Shown here: positions 17,632 to 25,768 of the stretch, one piece after another
How the letters are laid out: each line of letters opens with the position of its first letter
How positions within the stretch are numbered: the stretch's first letter is position 1
DNA from: CATQHB01 sp965262595
Lineage (GTDB): Bacteria > Chloroflexota > Dehalococcoidia > Lucifugimonadales > UBA3495
Direction of reading: 5' to 3'
DNA length: 64,000 bases
Assembly: GCA_965262595.1 (NCBI GenBank)
Contig: OZ253548.1
Coordinates: forward strand, 186,001-250,000
Notes under the pieces: generated by a model
The model's database searches: none
What the model was told of the DNA's origin: nothing
The model's input: the letters and a program-made list of their open reading frames with translations, nothing else
Position numbers and translations under genes: made by a program

Positions 17632-17919
17632 ATGAAGCAACCTTGTGTTTACATCCTCGCCAATCGGCGCAATGGCACTCTTTACATCGGAGTAACCTCC
17701 AACCTAATACAACGCGTCTGGCAACACAAGAACGACCTGATTGATGGATATTCCCGGCGTTACAGCACACATACTTTAGTCTGGCATGAAAGTCACGAAA
17801 GGATGGAGAACGCTATTGTCCGGGAAAAGCGCCTCAAGGAATGGCGTCGGACTTGGAGGTTAGAGCTAATCGAGAAAGAAAACCCTGAATGGCGGGATTT
17901 GTACCCAGAATTTGTTTAA
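17632..17919 (+). CDS. small GIY-YIG nuclease domain protein
   Basis: A 95-residue single-domain protein of the GIY-YIG (YhbQ/UPF0213-like) type. VYIL (residues 6-9) and LYIGVTSNL (17-25) are the two halves of the signature, Arg28 follows in QRVWQHK, and the late Glu lies in VREKRLKEW, as expected for the catalytic Arg and metal-binding Glu. The ATG is 11 nt after the left palindrome; no good ribosome site is present. It stands between amidohydrolase copies 4 and 5, framed by inverted 30-bp palindromes, and its own sequence does not relate to its neighbours. It is best seen as the protein part of a small mobile or selfish unit; an alternative is a DNA-repair nuclease fortuitously placed. No transposase is present. 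Confidence 0.88.
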   Translation: MKQPCVYILANRRNGTLYIGVTSNLIQRVWQHKNDLIDGYSRRYSTHTLVWHESHERMENAIVREKRLKEWRRTWRLELIEKENPEWRDLYPEFV

Positions 17920-17930
17920 CAAAAAGGCTT

Positions 17931-17960
17931 CCTGGATTCCGGCTTCCGCCGGAATGACGG
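17931..17960 (-). repeat. REP-like palindrome, right copy (inverted)
   Basis: Reverse complement of the 17591-17620 element with one difference. Begins 11 nt after the nuclease stop codon, mirroring the 11-nt gap on the left side. Confidence 0.88.
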
Positions 17961-18037
17961 TAAAAGGGATCGGGTCTAATGCGATTGGCCTGGGATGACA
18001 ATGAAAAGGGCCTGGCTAACCAATATAGGAGTTGAGA

Positions 18038-19033
18038 ATGCGCAGTATAGATATCCACGCTCATATTGCCCCGGCCATTGCGGCTAACCTGGCGGACGGT
18101 CAGGACTGGCACGGTTTTACGCGTCAAGAAGGGTCGGGCCGTCAGTTTTTGGTGCGGGGATCCAAGCGTTCCTGGCTGCATCCCAAGTATCTGTTGACTC
18201 CGGAGCAGCGCATTGCCGAAATGGATTCTCTGGGGGTGGATGTTCACGTCCTCACCACTTGGGTCGGCCTGTATAACTATGACCTACCCGCCGATGTGGG
18301 AGCCGCCACCGCCCGGGACTGCAACGACTACGTAGCGGAGTTGGCCCAGAGCTATCCTCAGCGGTTTTCCGGCATGGCTACCCTGCCGATGCAGGACTTG
18401 AATGCGGCTATAGCCGAGCTGGACCGGTCGGTAAATCAACTGGGTTTGAAGGGCGCTCAAATCAATGACCAGGTCAATGGCAAGACCCTGGACCACCCGG
18501 ATTTTGGTCCTTTCTGGCAGTCGGCGGAGCAGTTGGGCGCGCTGATTTTCTTCCACCAGCAGGGGGACGACACCATAGTAGCCCCCCGGGATACCAAGGG
18601 CTATGCCATCGATAACTCCATTGGCAACCTTGCCGACCGGGCCGTTACCTTTGCGACGCTGGTCTTTGGCGGCGTGCTGGATAAGTATCCAGACCTTAAG
18701 GTGTGTCTAGCCCACGGCGGCGGGTTTACCTGCTTTGGCGCCGGTCGGATGGACCGCGGTTGGCAGGTGCGCTCCGAAGCCCGTATTCACGGGGTGGATA
18801 CGCCCAGCACTTACCTTAGCAAGGTTTACTACGACTGCCTCACCCACAGCGAGGCGGTGCTCCGGTACATGATTGATTCTGCCGGCGTTGACCGCATCTT
18901 CCTGGGCAGCGACTGGCCCTACGATATGGGTATTGATTCCCCGGTAGAGTGGGTCAACAGCCTGGAAAGTCTGACCCAGGACGAAAAGGAAGCCATCCTC
19001 TGGAAAAACCTGGAGCGGGTACTGGAGATTTAA
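18038..19033 (+). CDS. amidohydrolase family 2 (ACMSD-like), tandem copy 5
   Basis: A 331-residue paralogue, the most divergent of the five. The ATG at 18038 is chosen because ATAGGAG lies 6 nt upstream and all paralogues begin MRSID; a TTG two codons earlier is rejected. DIHAH (H7, H9), IFFHQQGDD, LAHGGGFTCFGAGRMDRG and LGSDWPYDMGIDSP mark the metal site; the Ser in GSDWP replaces the Thr found in the others. It has an extra N-terminal loop of about 12 residues (QEGSGRQFLVRGSKR region). The end EKEAILWKNLERVLEI is shared. Confidence 0.9.
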   Translation: MRSIDIHAHIAPAIAANLADGQDWHGFTRQEGSGRQFLVRGSKRSWLHPKYLLTPEQRIAEMDSLGVDVHVLTTWVGLYNYDLPADVGAATARDCNDYVAELAQSYPQRFSGMATLPMQDLNAAIAELDRSVNQLGLKGAQINDQVNGKTLDHPDFGPFWQSAEQLGALIFFHQQGDDTIVAPRDTKGYAIDNSIGNLADRAVTFATLVFGGVLDKYPDLKVCLAHGGGFTCFGAGRMDRGWQVRSEARIHGVDTPSTYLSKVYYDCLTHSEAVLRYMIDSAGVDRIFLGSDWPYDMGIDSPVEWVNSLESLTQDEKEAILWKNLERVLEI

Positions 19034-19127
19034 CCGGCGTATCCGGCTCGATATTTGGTGAACCAATCAAATGCTGGTATCATAGGGCCATTCAACTGAA
19101 ACTGAAATTAGATAGGGGAGGAAATCG

Positions 19128-19517
19128 ATGCTTGAAGATCAGATTAGGCTCAAGAACATTAACCACATTACCTACAACGTTAAGGACAAGGACGCTGCGC
19201 TCCGGTGGTACGAAGACATCCTGGGAATCAAACAGATTCCCAAAATGGTAAACGGCGACCACCTGTACTGGCTCCAGTTGCCCAGCGGCGCCATGGTTCA
19301 CATAATCGAGAACGTTGACGCGCCTTCAGCGCCTTCACACCACACCGCCTTTGAAGTGGATGACATTGAGGCTTCCCGGGACTATTTCGTGGGGAAGGGA
19401 CTTGAGACCACGGACATCCAGACCCGCAACGACGGCCAACGGGCTTTCTACATCAACGACCCGGATGGCAACCGGATTGAGCTTTGCACCATCTCCGGAT
19501 TCGGCGTTCTGGTCTAA
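19128..19517 (+). CDS. VOC family protein (glyoxalase/dioxygenase fold)
   Basis: A 129-residue protein with two beta-alpha-beta-beta-beta modules, the length of a single-chain VOC enzyme. GGGGAGG ribosome site. Possible metal ligands are His13 (NINHITYNV), the His/Glu pair in MVHIIEN, His in SHHTAFEVDD and Glu in DPDGNRIELC near residue 119. The last motif is typical of glyoxalase I and extradiol-dioxygenase-like members. It is placed 90 nt before a fumarylacetoacetase-type hydrolase in the same direction; the pair is often seen in degradation loci for aromatic ring cleavage products. Exact reaction unresolved. Confidence 0.88.
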   Translation: MLEDQIRLKNINHITYNVKDKDAALRWYEDILGIKQIPKMVNGDHLYWLQLPSGAMVHIIENVDAPSAPSHHTAFEVDDIEASRDYFVGKGLETTDIQTRNDGQRAFYINDPDGNRIELCTISGFGVLV

Positions 19518-19607
19518 TTCAGGAACCGGTGACAGGTCCGGCGGGTCTTGGCGAAGCCGGCGAACTTTATTGGAAATACAATCTAGGAGACCAAGGAGAG
19601 TGAAACT

Positions 19608-20531
19608 ATGAAGCTCGTATTCTTTGACGACTTCAAGCTGGGGGTAGTTAAGGGCGATGCGGTGGTGGACGTTTCCAGCGCCGTGAGCGGAGTTGCCCAC
19701 ACTTCACCCCAGGACCTGATTAATCGGGTGATTGAGGGTTTTGACCAGCACCGGGGCAACATCGAGGCCCTGGTCAACGCCGAAAGTGGTGTAGCCCTCA
19801 GTTCGGTCAAGCTGCGCCCGCCCCTTCCCAAGCCCTATTCCGTGGTGTGTATGGCGGTCAACTACATGGAGGACGGCACCCGTGACGCACCGGCGCCGAT
19901 TAATGCCTTCCTCAAGTCCCCGCATTGCATCGTCGGCCCCGAAGACACCGTAATTCTGCCCGATATCCCCGCAACGATCTTTGAGTTCGAGGCGGAAATG
20001 GCCTTCGTTATCGGTAAGCGGGCGGAAAACGTGAAGCCGGAAGACGCCTATGACTACATCTTTGGTTACCTGAACTTCATTGATGGGTCGGCCCGAGGCG
20101 TGCTGCCGCCGGGTAATACCTTCTACCAGATGAAATCCCGGGCTACCTTTGCTCCCATCGGCCCCTGGGTGGTGACCGCGGACGAGTTTACCAACCCGTT
20201 GAACCGCCAGGTAAAGTTGTCGGTTAACGGCGAACTAAAGCAGAACTACAACACCAGCGACATGGCCCACCAGATTCCCCGTATTATGGAATGGGTTACT
20301 TCGATACATCCGCTGGAGCCGGGAGACATCGTAGCCACCGGCACCAACCACCGTGGCCTCAGCTCCCTGATGGACGGCGACGTTCTTGACCTGGAAGTGG
20401 AGGGCCTGGGCAATCTCCACCTAAACTTCAAGGACGACGAGAAGCGCACCTGGTTGCGGGATACCCGCCTGGACCGGATGAACCAGGGCCTGGAAGGAAC
20501 TACTCCCCAGATTAGCGGCAAATACGCCTAA
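19608..20531 (+). CDS. fumarylacetoacetate hydrolase family protein
   Basis: A 307-residue FAH-fold enzyme (hydrolase, isomerase or decarboxylase of 2-keto-acid intermediates). CCAAGGAGAG ribosome site. Mg-binding Glu-x-Glu is seen in FEFEAEMAFVIGKRA and the following FGYLNFIDGSARG segment corresponds to the common GYT-FNDVSARD, but with Gly in the last Asp place and Asp shifted, a variant. The C-terminal motif DIVATGTNHRGLSSLMDGD has an extra TNH compared with the usual TGTPAG. These changes suggest an atypical branch. Ends in a strong terminator 40 nt downstream, so VOC-FAH looks like a two-gene unit. Confidence 0.9.
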   Translation: MKLVFFDDFKLGVVKGDAVVDVSSAVSGVAHTSPQDLINRVIEGFDQHRGNIEALVNAESGVALSSVKLRPPLPKPYSVVCMAVNYMEDGTRDAPAPINAFLKSPHCIVGPEDTVILPDIPATIFEFEAEMAFVIGKRAENVKPEDAYDYIFGYLNFIDGSARGVLPPGNTFYQMKSRATFAPIGPWVVTADEFTNPLNRQVKLSVNGELKQNYNTSDMAHQIPRIMEWVTSIHPLEPGDIVATGTNHRGLSSLMDGDVLDLEVEGLGNLHLNFKDDEKRTWLRDTRLDRMNQGLEGTTPQISGKYA

Positions 20532-20572
20532 GGGGAAATCGCCCCTGCCAGTAATACTTAGCGTCTGAAATG

Positions 20573-20606
20573 AAAGGGCTTTCGGGAAATCCCGAGGGCC
20601 CTTTTC
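20573..20606 (+). terminator. intrinsic terminator after the FAH-family gene
   Basis: AAAGGGC ... GCCCTTTT outer stem with an inner TCGGGA/TCCCGA stem, ending in TTTTCC. Good rho-independent terminator. Confidence 0.75.
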
Positions 20607-20970
20607 CTTGCTAATTGCTTCGGGGATTTTTGATTGGATGAGCATTGAAGTTAAGGCTCTCCCCCAAGCTGCATTCAACTGCGGCCTGAGGCTACCGGGC
20701 AGGCCGCCTTACCGCCGTTGTTGTGCCTCCGGTCGCCGGCTATGAACCTTTGCCGATTCTTCCCGCACCAAGCCAAGCCGGAGCTATTGAGAGTGGCTGA
20801 TGCTGAACGACCCGCAGTGGCAAGCGCCCAGCGTGCCCAGGCGAAATACCGGCCGGAGAACCGGGAGAACCTGGCCCGGTCAACTGGTCTTGGAGGCTGC
20901 ATTCGGTTTCACTAGCCAGGTGCAGAGGGACGGTGCAGCGGATTTCCAGTTTCCGGCAAAGCCGCTTTCC
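20607..20970. other. intergenic stretch without a recognisable gene
   Basis: About 360 nt between the FAH terminator and the putative promoter of the peroxiredoxin-like gene. No start/ribosome-site combination with sensible coding is visible on either strand. Confidence 0.5.
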
Positions 20971-20999
20971 TGGAACTAAAGCTCGCGGTCGGTTATACT
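20971..20999 (+). promoter_or_regulatory. possible promoter of the selenoprotein gene
   Basis: TATACT at 20994-20999 with a weak TGGAAC 17 nt upstream. Start site would be about 42 nt before the ATG at 21048. Confidence 0.35.
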
Positions 21000-21047
21000 G
21001 GCCATCCAAGGCAGCCATTAAGGGATTTATGAATTCTAAGGAGTGTC

Positions 21048-21548
21048 ATGAGTCAGAAATTGGTCCAGGGTGACAAGCTTTCTTCGTTAACTCTCAAGCT
21101 CATCGACGACCGGACGATAAGTCTGCCCGACGAGCTTCCCGGGCGTTACCTGGCGCTCCTCTTTTATCGGGGTAATTGGTGACCCTACTGCCGGCGGCAG
21201 TTGGCCCGCTATCAAGAAAATCTGGAAGAACTGGAGCAACTGGGAGTCTCGGTTATCGCGGCGGCGGTTGACGATAAGGAGTCCACGCAGGAGATGGCCC
21301 GAGACAATGGACTGACTTTTCCCATCGCCTACGGAGTCACCGAAGACGATGTGGCAATGCTGGATCCGTGGTGGATGGAAGACCACCATGGCCGGTATAT
21401 CCAACCGATGGAATTCCTAGTTCTGCGGGGCGGCACGCTATTTGGGTCTATTTACGCCTCCGGCCCCGTCGGCCGAATGGGGGTTGATGAAGTGCTCTTC
21501 TCGGTGCGCGGTCGAGAACGGAGACGACTCGAACAGCCGCAGGCCTAG
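21048..21548 (+). CDS. peroxiredoxin-like (AhpC/TSA) selenoprotein with in-frame TGA
   Basis: Read through one in-frame TGA (21180-21182), this is a 166-residue thioredoxin-fold peroxiredoxin-like protein. ATG with TAAGGAGTG 7 nt upstream. The sequence before the TGA (DRTISLPDELPGRYLALLFYRGNW) and after it (PYCRRQLARYQENLEELEQLG) joins into the standard AhpC/TSA active-site region FYRGxW-C-PYC-xxQL, with the TGA exactly at the peroxidatic Cys position, residue 45, and Cys48 retained. Downstream (VIAAAVDDKESTQEMARDNGLTFPI) fits the family without any frameshift. So the gene probably encodes selenocysteine in a U-x-x-C motif; such Prx-like selenoproteins are known in bacteria. A hairpin with an AGUUG loop starts 12 nt after the TGA. 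Reduces peroxides or disulfides. The alternative, a simple nonsense mutation, is less likely given the position and otherwise intact frame. Confidence 0.82.
21193..21210 (+). promoter_or_regulatory. candidate bacterial SECIS hairpin
   Basis: After the TGA, GCGGC (21194-21198) can pair with G-CCCGC (21204-21209), with one bulged C, leaving apical loop AGUUG at 21199-21203, that is 17-21 nt after the TGA. A small loop with GU at this distance fits what is known of bacterial SECIS elements. A competing fold (ACTGCC/GGCAGT, loop GGC) lies closer to the TGA. Confidence 0.45.
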
Positions 21549-21682
21549 AAGGAATCCAATAACGATGGACTAAAGTGGGGAAACGGAACAATCACCGCGG
21601 ATGTCGGGAGGCCGAATTAAGGATTCTCTAACCTGCTTCACGGTGACCGCAAGCATCAATTGTTTTCAGTGATCCTGGGTCT

Positions 21683-21733
21683 AATACGGGACCCGTACAG
21701 AGTGTAGAAACGGCTCTGTACGGGTCCCGTATT
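21683..21733. terminator. bidirectional terminator, perfect 20-bp stem
   Basis: AATACGGGACCCGTACAGAG and its exact reverse complement are separated by 11 nt; TTTCTGTTG follows on the plus strand. Lies between the convergent selenoprotein and DUF3500 genes. Confidence 0.75.
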
Positions 21734-21764
21734 TCTGTTGAGCGCACTGTTCGGGATGCAGACG

Positions 21765-22940
21765 CTACCCGTGGGAGTGGGGGGACTGCTCTCGGTGCTG
21801 CCGCAGCAAGTCCTTGCCATAGTCGTTGCCGTTGGGTGTTCGAACCACGGTATGGATGTGGTTGCGCGTAGGCTCGTCATTGTCCAGGAAGATGCCGTTT
21901 TGGTGGTCGAACTCGATAAGCACGACGGGGCTGTGTACCCGGTAGTAGAAGACGCTATCCTCTTCCGTGGCGCCCATCCAGGCGAAATATGTCTGGTCAA
22001 GATGTTGCTTGATTTCGTCCAGTTTTAGCTGGGCGTGGTCCGGCCGCATTCGGTTGATATAGGTGCCAATGAGGTCGAACATTATGGCCTGTTGGTGACT
22101 GGACAGGTCGTCAAACTTGACGCCTTCGTAACGCAGCTCGAAGTTATCCCTGAAGGCGGCGGCGAAGACCCCGGAAGGGACATCTTCAGAAAGTATCGCT
22201 TTGCTCCGCTGCTCGGCGGACAGGGTTTGGGCCAGTCTTATCCCGGCGCTCTCTTCCGCCTGGAAAGCCCGCGTTCCGGCGTACTTCCCAATATCCACGG
22301 CGACCGGCTCAGAACCCATGAACATCGGCGTCATCACCAACTGGTCACCCAACAGGAAGCAGTTAACGTTAAGATGGTGTCCGTCAATCTGCCAGCCCCA
22401 GGGTTCCTCCAGGGAGGGGTGGCCCAGCACACTTAGCCAGTACAACCATTCCCCCAATTCCTCGTCGCTGCCGGTTATCTCACGGATGGACTCGTTAAGT
22501 TTCATAATGTTGCGGGCCAGTTCAAATCCGCTGGGGCTGAAACTCTCGCGCAGCAGGTTCAGGGCCAGCTCTCGTTGAGTGGGTCCCATCGGCTCCAGCA
22601 TGGCGCCGTGGCGCATCATGAAAACGTGGATATTGCTCCAGCGACGCCAGGCATCACTATCCAGGGAAAAGCTGGCGGCATCGCGCTGACCGGGTTCAAT
22701 AGAACTGAGCCAGGCCTCCGCGGCCCGTTTTATCCCTTCAGTGGACCGACCGGTCTGTTTCAGAGAAAACAAGCCGGGAGTTACCTGACCTTCGGCAGTC
22801 ACGCCCTTGAAAGGTTCAGCCACCCGAGTCTCGGCCTCTTTAATGTTGGTTAGCAACTGCTCCGGGCTATCGGGAGCCAACGCTCGGCCGGAACGAACCG
22901 GCCGGCCCCGCACTTTGAAATCCTTGAGCTGGAGAGTCAT
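21765..22940 (-). CDS. DUF3500 family protein
   Basis: A 391-residue protein of the DUF3500 family. Start chosen at the ATG at 22940 (MTLQLKDFKVRGRPV) with GAGGAG 10 nt upstream; a TTG six codons earlier would overlap that ribosome site. Recognisable segments are WGWQIDGHHLNVNCFLLGDQ near residue 190, TPMFMGSEPV, and the C-terminal DQTYFAWMG and HIHTVVRTPNGNDYGKDLL. The His-rich WQIDGHH and PVVLIEFDHQ motifs could bind a metal, but no catalytic role is established for the family, so function is left open. A perfect TATAAT lies at 22971-22976 on the minus strand, about 30 nt before the start. Confidence 0.88.
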   Translation of the reverse strand: MTLQLKDFKVRGRPVRSGRALAPDSPEQLLTNIKEAETRVAEPFKGVTAEGQVTPGLFSLKQTGRSTEGIKRAAEAWLSSIEPGQRDAASFSLDSDAWRRWSNIHVFMMRHGAMLEPMGPTQRELALNLLRESFSPSGFELARNIMKLNESIREITGSDEELGEWLYWLSVLGHPSLEEPWGWQIDGHHLNVNCFLLGDQLVMTPMFMGSEPVAVDIGKYAGTRAFQAEESAGIRLAQTLSAEQRSKAILSEDVPSGVFAAAFRDNFELRYEGVKFDDLSSHQQAIMFDLIGTYINRMRPDHAQLKLDEIKQHLDQTYFAWMGATEEDSVFYYRVHSPVVLIEFDHQNGIFLDNDEPTRNHIHTVVRTPNGNDYGKDLLRQHREQSPHSHG

Positions 22941-22970
22941 CAGCTTTTTTCTCCTCAATGAAGATGACCA

Positions 22971-22976
22971 ATTATA
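22971..22976 (-). promoter_or_regulatory. -10 element for the DUF3500 gene
   Basis: Perfect TATAAT on the minus strand 30 nt before the ATG at 22940; the -35 region is not well conserved. Confidence 0.4.
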
Positions 22977-23082
22977 CTACGGCGGCCCCTTGCAAATCAG
23001 CAGCGGAGCCTTCAACGCCAGGTTCTTTCAATTATCAGGGGGAAATCGCTCCTGTAGGCGGGCTTACACCCTCGAAGAACGG

Positions 23083-23111
23083 TTGACACCGTCTTGAGAA
23101 GGGACTATTTT
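23083..23111 (+). promoter_or_regulatory. sigma-70-type promoter for the MetE-like gene
   Basis: TTGACA (23083-23088), 17-nt spacer, TATTTT (23106-23111), 87 nt before the ATG at 23199. Confidence 0.65.
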
Positions 23112-23198
23112 CACTGCAACTAATCGAACAGTCTCTTACGAATGTTTCAGGGCTATACACTGCGAGACTCTGCGAAACACGTAGCAGGAAGGTGATTC

Positions 23199-24329
23199 AT
23201 GGCGGAAAGCTACAGAGCAGACCACGTGGGTAGTCTTTTGCGTCGTGCGGCATTGCTGGAAGCCCGGGCTTCCCAGCAGGCGGGGCGGCTGAGCCTTGAC
23301 CAGCTTCGTGGAATCGCAGACCGCGCCATCCTGGAAGCGCTGGAAATGCAGCGCCAGGTCGGCATGGATGTGTTCAGCGACGGCGAGTACCGTCGCAGTT
23401 GGTTTTCCGGTGGGCTGGCCGAGTCGGTCGAGGGAGTTATGTATGATCCCGAATCTGGTTCGGCTAGCCCCTGGCAGGGTCCTCAGGGCCAATTGGCCGA
23501 CGCAACCACCGCGGACATCGGTTTCGGTGTCCAGGTGGTGGGGGCGAAACTGCGCCAAATCCGCCGACTCACCGCCCACGAGTCGGGATTCTTGAAAGAG
23601 CATGCGCCCGGTCCCTTCAAGATTACTTTGCCCGGCGTAATGACCCGGGCCCTGGCCTGGTACAAGCCCGGCTTGACCGACCGATTTTACCCCACGCCCG
23701 CCGAACTGGTGCAGGAATTGGTCGGAATATTGCATCGGGAAGTGCAGGCGCTGTTGGATGAGGGAGTTACCTACATCCAATTGGACTCCCTTCGGTACGT
23801 TATCGAGTTGGCGGATACACAGCGGCGGCGGCAAATGCTTGAGGTAGGGGAGGATTTAGACCGGGCTCTGGAGGACACTATCGCCGCTGACAACGCCACC
23901 TTACAAGATGCCCGGCGTCCGGGGGTTACGATAGCCCTGCATATGTGTCGGGGCAACAATCGCAGCGCCTGGCGTTCCGATGGTGGCTACGATGTTATCG
24001 CGGAGCGGGCCTTTGGTTCCCTGAACGTGGATCGATTCCTGCTGGAGTATGACACCGGGCGGGCCGGTGGATTTGAACCGCTCCGCTTCATGCCCCGGGA
24101 CAAGGTTGTAGCGCTGGGGCTGATTAGCTCCAAAAACCCGCAGTTGGAATCGCAGGACCAGCTCTTGCGGCGGATCGACGAAGCGGCCAAGTACGTCTCC
24201 GTCGAAAATCTGGCTCTAAGCCCACAATGTGGGTTTGCTTCCACCGCTCCGGGAAATATGCTGACGCCTGACGAACGGAAGCGCAAGTTGGAACTGGTGG
24301 TAGAAACTGCCCGAAAGGTCTGGCGTTAG
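23199..24329 (+). CDS. MetE C-terminal-like methyltransferase
   Basis: A 376-residue protein of the cobalamin-independent methionine synthase C-terminal (UROD/MetE-like) type. The start YRADHVGSLLR (residues 5-15) is the standard opening with substrate-binding contacts. Likely zinc ligands are His/Cys in ALHMCRGNNRS and Cys in LSPQCGFAST near the C-terminus, as in the MetE barrel. The protein lacks the N-terminal half of full MetE, so it is the single-domain form whose methyl donor and acceptor are not established; such proteins sometimes take part in sulfonium or small thiol metabolism. The upstream AGGAAGGTG is a plausible ribosome site. Own promoter at 23083-23111. Confidence 0.9.
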   Translation: MAESYRADHVGSLLRRAALLEARASQQAGRLSLDQLRGIADRAILEALEMQRQVGMDVFSDGEYRRSWFSGGLAESVEGVMYDPESGSASPWQGPQGQLADATTADIGFGVQVVGAKLRQIRRLTAHESGFLKEHAPGPFKITLPGVMTRALAWYKPGLTDRFYPTPAELVQELVGILHREVQALLDEGVTYIQLDSLRYVIELADTQRRRQMLEVGEDLDRALEDTIAADNATLQDARRPGVTIALHMCRGNNRSAWRSDGGYDVIAERAFGSLNVDRFLLEYDTGRAGGFEPLRFMPRDKVVALGLISSKNPQLESQDQLLRRIDEAAKYVSVENLALSPQCGFASTAPGNMLTPDERKRKLELVVETARKVWR

Positions 24330-24736
24330 CATCCCGTCCGGCCGGCGGTTAGGTGGTAGTCAACGTCCCTGGTTCCACCGACGAGACGACTTTGGCTAGA
24401 TGGGGGAGGCCCTGAGGGTTGACCGTTGAGTAAGTGTTCATGTCTTTCAATGGCGCTGGTATTGACTTTAGAACCCCCGGAGTAGCTTGGCCAATTACTG
24501 GAATTTTGTATTATTGAGGCCCGGTGACTCCACTCCACGCTACCTTGGGCTTTGGTAAGCTGCTAAAGTTGAAGCCGACCCGGGACGGCAACTTCTGATT
24601 GGCCCAAGTATGACTCATGGCATAGAAGTTAGCGTTTATTACTTCAGTGGCCGGTATTTTGTCCTTGGGGCGGGGCGCGTTTGGCAGGACTAGCCCAGTG
24701 GGCCGGTCCTATAGGACTTGTCCCAGCGGTCTGGAG
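24330..24736. other. intergenic stretch without a recognisable gene
   Basis: About 400 nt between the MetE-like gene and the RmlD-like gene. Short open frames here lack ribosome sites and any family resemblance. Confidence 0.5.
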
Positions 24737-24750
24737 AAGGAGGGTTTCCG

Positions 24751-25674
24751 GTGCGGGTCTTGATTATTGGAGCCAGCGGTTTCATCGGGCGACACCTGGT
24801 GCGGCGCCTGAGCGAGACCCGGCGGCATGAAGTATTTGCTACCTACCGGTCTCGCGCGCCTATGGACGATGGTAACTCCTGGTGCCGAGTCGAGCTAACC
24901 GACGCGGCGGGGTTAGAGCAGGTATTCCAGTCGGCCCGGCCGGACGTGGTAGTTCACCTTGCGGCCATCGCCGACCTGAGAACGGCTGAACGAGACCCGG
25001 AGACGGCCACGGCGGTCAACGTAACCGCTACGTCAACAATAGCCCGACTGAGCGACTTGCACCGGGCCAAGCTGGTTTTCGTTTCTACCGAGTACGTGTT
25101 CGGCGGCGAGCGGGGGTACTATCAGGAGGACGATACCCCAAGTCCCACAACCCACTATGGTCGAAGCAAATGGCAGGCTGAGCAGGAGGTGGCGAAGTTG
25201 GGCGCTCGATGGAACATACTGCGGACCAGCATCGTCTATGGCTGGCCGGCGCCGGGCCAGCGGAATTTCGTTCCCTGGTTAATCGAAAGTCTTCAAAGCG
25301 GCCACCCCTACCAAGGCTCAACCGACGTGTACCGAACCCCGATATTCGTTGGGCACCTGACGGAGGGCATCGCCGCGCTGGTGGAGGGGGACTACCCAGG
25401 CATCCACCACGTGGCTGGCAGAGATTGGGTGAGTATGTATGACTTCGCCACCGCCATAGCCGATGCGTTTCATCTGGACCGCAAGCTGGTGGTCCCGGTA
25501 GAAGCCGCTTCGGAAGCGCTCTCGGGCGCGGTTGGTCAAGACGCCGCCGGGGCAGTCCGGAGCCTTGATGCGCTGGGGTTAGACTGTACCAAGACGATGG
25601 CTACGCTGGGGTTGGACCATCCGGGCTTGGCTGAAGGGATCGCTGCGATGCAAGCCAGCGCGAAGGTAGTCTGA
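24751..25674 (+). CDS. RmlD-like NAD(P)-dependent epimerase/reductase
   Basis: A 307-residue short-chain dehydrogenase of the extended type. Start chosen at GTG 24751 (VRVLIIGASGFIGRHL) because AAGGAGGG lies 6 nt upstream and this leaves the Rossmann motif at the extreme N-terminus: GxxGxxG at residues 7-13. Other marks: VVVHLAAIAD, FVSTEYVFGG with the catalytic Ser/Thr, and HYGRSKWQAE with the Tyr-x-x-x-Lys pair. The pattern DxxxVF-G-xGxYxExDxPxPxxxYGxSK matches dTDP-4-dehydrorhamnose reductase relatives. It could act on a nucleotide sugar, but it is not in a sugar gene cluster. A MITE copy lies 95 nt after its stop. Confidence 0.88.
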   Translation: MRVLIIGASGFIGRHLVRRLSETRRHEVFATYRSRAPMDDGNSWCRVELTDAAGLEQVFQSARPDVVVHLAAIADLRTAERDPETATAVNVTATSTIARLSDLHRAKLVFVSTEYVFGGERGYYQEDDTPSPTTHYGRSKWQAEQEVAKLGARWNILRTSIVYGWPAPGQRNFVPWLIESLQSGHPYQGSTDVYRTPIFVGHLTEGIAALVEGDYPGIHHVAGRDWVSMYDFATAIADAFHLDRKLVVPVEAASEALSGAVGQDAAGAVRSLDALGLDCTKTMATLGLDHPGLAEGIAAMQASAKVV

Positions 25675-25768
25675 CGCCGCGTTTCAGGCTTGAGTTCCCT
25701 GCGATGTGAACGTTAGGGAGGCCAGACCGGAGTTGGCTGCTCTCGAGGGAACCTCCCGAGGAAACTTC

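Noticed and set aside
17383..17919. Longer version of the GIY-YIG protein beginning inside amidohydrolase copy 4
   Set aside because: The first 80 codons translate amidohydrolase DNA in a wrong frame and the tandem repeat; only the part from 17632 has domain character.
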